Assembly (NCBI GenBank): GCA_000149265.1
Contig: CH001403.1
Location: forward strand, 986,920-1,050,919
Source of the DNA: Ciona savignyi
Taxonomy: Eukaryota; Chordata; Ascidiacea; Phlebobranchia; Cionidae
Length of the DNA stretch: 64,000 bases
Direction of reading: 5' to 3'
Shown: one piece after another, positions 61,457-64,000 of the stretch
Layout of the letters: each line of letters starts with the position of its first letter
How positions within the stretch are numbered: the first letter of the stretch is position 1
Made by a program: the position numbers and the translations under genes
Notes under the pieces: model-generated
Databases searched by the model: none
Seen by the model: only the letters and a program-made list of their open reading frames with translations
Told to the model about the DNA's origin: nothing

Positions 61457-61621
61457 ATCAAACTTACAGTGAGAAGCAATTGGTGGTTGGATGACCACGC
61501 AGTACATTGTCTGGCTGGGTGTGTTGGCAAAATATCGGAACTGGATTTGTACTGGAACAAACTTTCACCAGAAGGTCGACTTATGTTGCAAGAAGCAATA
61601 CAACAACTCCCTTCTCCCCAG
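61457..61621 (+). CDS. array exon copy 5, open (55 codons, phase 0-0)
   Basis: Open 165-nt copy reading IKLTVRSNWWLDDHAVHCLA and ISELDLYWNKLSPEGRLMLQ, ending LPSPQ, with consensus splice sites. It is the copy nearest the last exon at 63769, from which it is separated by a 2.1-kb intron containing the hAT-like element. Confidence 0.55.
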
Positions 61622-62191
61622 GTAAGCCTCAGTTTCATGTGATGTTGTGTATGATTGATGGGTTTTAAATGAATCAAGTTTAAATGATTTGAGCTCGTTT
61701 GAGCTGTTTAAATATTATTTCAGAAATTTTTTTTTATTTGTTTATTAAATATACTACATATGTTCATAGTCAAAAGGACTTATAATGCATTAATTACCTT
61801 TTTTCTAGATATAAACAATACAATTATAAATATATAAACAAAAAATAACACAAAATTAAGTGTTTTAAGATTTTCGAATAAAACCTTAATAAACTAATGT
61901 TTTTTTCACTTCCTCCCATAAATAAATAATGACGATCAAATGAAAGTACCAAAATGGGAGCCAACTGTTATGGTTGGGACCAGGTTACTTCATACAATAG
62001 CTCATATACAAGAGTGGAGGTTATAACCAGACAGGTTCTCGGTTCGATCTTCACCCTGACCAATTTCTGCGCGGTTGTGTGTAAAATGGACGGAGTTGTT
62101 TATAATGAGCTTTATTGTTATAAAACACACACATTACCACTTTTATAACCTGCCCATTTATTTCAATTACCGACAAGTTCAGGATACCCTG

Positions 62192-63274
62192 TAGAGCTGG
62201 GCGTAATTGATCAAAGTTGTATTACGGAATTACGCCAGCTCAGTTACGTAATTCCGTAATTTTCGTAATTTTTATGACGTCATCGTTATTTTAAAAATAG
62301 CCAAAAATCATCGTGTTTTTGGATGCATTTTGATGGTAGACAAAAATAATGAAATTTTAAACTTAACTTCAGAGACTTTAAAGTTTAAACTAAACAGTTC
62401 GTTCGTCCTGCGTTGAAACAAATTTACAAGTAAACAAACCGCAGATCGTGGCGGCGTTGCCCTTTGTCTTATCGCGCTGATTACAGATAAGGAAATTGGC
62501 GCGAAGCCAAGATCACGTGCATTTAACGCGATTTTGATTATTCCTACCGATGGTACGAACTATTTTAATCGAACAAGATCTGTGCAAATACTTATAACGG
62601 TTAACAGATCAAAGAAAAATCGGTTAACTGAATTTTAGCCAAGTGGTCTCTCTCGCTAAAAGTACTTAATAATGGTAAGATCCTGGGAAAAAAACGCGCT
62701 TGGGAGTGCGTCAGTGGTCCTGTTTTAAAACTAGGTCAACGTGACCCTAGGTCAAACCGCCGATCAAAGCAATAAACACTGTGACGAGCAACGGTTAGCA
62801 ACGCGACAAGTTTCAGTTAGCAACGCGAAAAGATACGGTTAGCAATCGTTAGCAACTCGATACAAACTCGGGGCCTCTACCTTTACTCGTCCCATCACTA
62901 ATAGTAGGCCCACTGAAAGTCAACCGCGCGGTCTATAAAAAAGAACAAACACCCCATAACGTGTATTGTTATCATGCTGTTGTATGCGTGAAAAACGAAC
63001 ACATTCGGTTAATCATTTATTGATTTCATTGACGGTTAACTGTGATTTCCACGTCGATTAACAGGTTAACTCGAACAAAAATAAACAAACATTTTTTTTG
63101 CCAAGACTTAAACAAGGAATTGCATAGACAGTATTTTTACAACGATCATCAATTCCCGTTGGAATAATTACGGACAGATGCGTAATTACGTAATTTTGAT
63201 TTTACTTACGTAACGTAATTCCGACGTCCGTAATTACGTAACTGAACGTAATTTCGTAATTACGCCCAGCTCTA
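62192..63274. mobile_element. non-autonomous hAT-like DNA transposon
   Basis: Terminal inverted repeats TAGAGCTGGGCGTAATT (17 bp) are flanked by ATACCCTG and ATACCCTA, an 8-bp target duplication with one mismatch, the hAT size. Subterminal regions are full of TACGTAATT palindromes. The interior has repeats of GTTAGCAACGCGA but no transposase. Array sequence (GGATACCCTG|CTGTAACGAC in intact units) resumes on the right as ATTGTAATGACC, confirming the insertion point. Confidence 0.85.
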
Positions 63275-63529
63275 ATACCCTATTGTAATGACCATTCCAC
63301 AGAAAATCACCATTCTGTTATGTTAATGAATCAAAAAAAAAGTTTGATAATTGTTTTTTAAACCATAGATTCCTCTGATTAAAAATGATTACTACGTCGG
63401 TTAATGATAAAATTGTAAATTTGTGTCACTTTAGTCGAAGAGTTAAATATTGTAAGTTAATGATAATATTGTAAAAAAAACATCGAAACTGCACGTTGCA
63501 GTTTAAAAGTTTTGTTCGGTAGAGCTGTT

Positions 63530-63712
63530 TGGTTATTGTTTAGCTCTTTATTTGAAGAGTTGAGAGTTCGAAACTCGATTCTAGTTGATTGTGTGGGTGA
63601 AGCACTTAGCGGACTTTGCATGAATCCAGTGGATTAGATTTAGATATTTGTGGGTGCGAGGTAACTGATGATAACTTGTAGTTGTGTGATAACACTCTCT
63701 GCGAGTAAAATA
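63530..63712 (+). repeat. degenerate tRNA-SINE
   Basis: GAGAGTTCGAAACTCGATTC (B-box-like), then AGCACTTAGCGGACTTTGCA, CCAGTGGATTAGATT and GTGTGATAACACTC follow the family order with heavy divergence. Confidence 0.6.
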
Positions 63713-63768
63713 TTAGTGTTGTGCTGTTGTTTAACCGCATGTTCAACTTATTTTAAATTTTCTTTCAG

Positions 63769-63864
63769 ACTTTCATTTTAGAAGGACATGAGATTCATGA
63801 TCTCAAAGTGTGGTTTGAAGAATACAAATCCGCGATCACCAAACCAAAACAGTTGGGTTACTGA
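63769..63864 (+). CDS. last coding exon of the array gene
   Basis: TTTTCTTTCAG ends at 63768 and the exon reads TFILEGHEIHDLKVWFEEYK, then SAITKPKQLGY and TGA. It starts in phase 0, so it fits directly behind the phase-0 ends of the 165-nt array exons. It occurs only once, giving the array a direction (+) and a 3' end. The protein is unrecognised; upstream exons are not in the window unless hidden by the gap at 49959. Confidence 0.6.
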   Translation, partial: TFILEGHEIHDLKVWFEEYKSAITKPKQLGY

Positions 63865-64000
63865 TCCAAATGGAAGAACAATAGAAATAATATAATATCC
63901 TAACATTGTTGACACTTCTGTACAAAGCTATAAAGCATAGATGTCACACGTTTATGATGGTGATATATTTTACATTAGAAATTAAGAAAACACAAGAGAA

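Larger units (their letters stand above)
50059..62183. repeat. tandem array of 1.6-1.8 kb units
   Basis: The landmark ACCAAAATGGGAGCCAACTG occurs at 50131, 51907, 53688, 55295, 60372 and 61948, with spacings of 1776, 1781 and 1607, then an interval lengthened by a LINE, then 1576. Units are nearly identical for long stretches. Each carries a poly-C run (up to 18 C near 59100) and a GC-rich block ending near GTGTGGGAGGCTTGG. Two subtypes differ around the poly-C region: those at 54.2 and 60.9 kb share a TTGATTAATTTACACTTC variant. Five units contain the 165-nt exon described separately. Confidence 0.9.

Overview
The window is 64 kb of AT-rich eukaryotic nuclear DNA with spliced genes, introns of tens to a few thousand bases, abundant tRNA-derived SINEs, non-LTR retrotransposons and MITE-like elements, and two 100-base assembly gaps. 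Gene content (a TNIP/ABIN-type regulator, PITRM1, an ER JmjC protein), compact introns and a splice-acceptor-like AG just upstream of the ATG of an intronless gene best fit an ascidian of the Ciona type. The organism call is inference; all exon models were read by eye from splice sites, reading-frame phase and family similarity recalled without a database.

Layout. 0-2.5 kb: SINE and non-coding DNA with two hairpins. 2.7-6.5 kb (+): a two-exon multi-pass membrane protein. 11.75-20.7 kb (+): a 12- or 13-exon TNIP1/ABIN-1-like gene with an N-terminal ABIN coiled coil, AHD1 and a ubiquitin-binding UBAN motif, plus an alternative internal start cassette at 17.1 kb. 24.7-26.5 kb (+): a short tandem TNIP-like paralogue (about 185 aa) keeping AHD1 and UBAN, with a CRE-plus-TATA promoter. 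Both TNIP-like genes are followed by the same 132-bp element, and the locus is rich in NF-kappaB consensus sites. 29.7-31.3 kb (+): a single-exon ER-lumenal JmjC/EF-hand protein ending in KQEL. 31.6-43.9 kb (-): a complete 24-exon presequence protease (PITRM1, 1011 aa), convergent with the JmjC gene, whose introns hold SINEs, a reverse-transcriptase fragment and a MITE fragment.

44.8-46.3 kb: an 88%-identical, 174-bp inverted repeat enclosing two convergent decayed ORFs, a P2RX7 C-terminal-type cysteine domain (+) and a THAP zinc finger (-). 46.7-50 kb: a LINE 3' end, then a roughly 490-bp tandem satellite split by a TIR element and ended by a gap. 50.1-63.9 kb: a tandem array of 1.6-1.8 kb units, each carrying a phase 0-0 exon of 165 nt (three of five copies open), followed by a stop-containing last exon at 63.77 kb. 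The array is interrupted by a dead LINE (55.4-58.7 kb) and by a hAT-like element with 8-bp target duplication (62.2-63.3 kb).

Functionally, the two TNIP-like genes probably belong to ubiquitin/NF-kappaB signalling and may be NF-kappaB targets themselves; PITRM1 acts in mitochondrial peptide turnover; the JmjC protein acts in the ER lumen. Most of the right third is repetitive and structurally unstable DNA.
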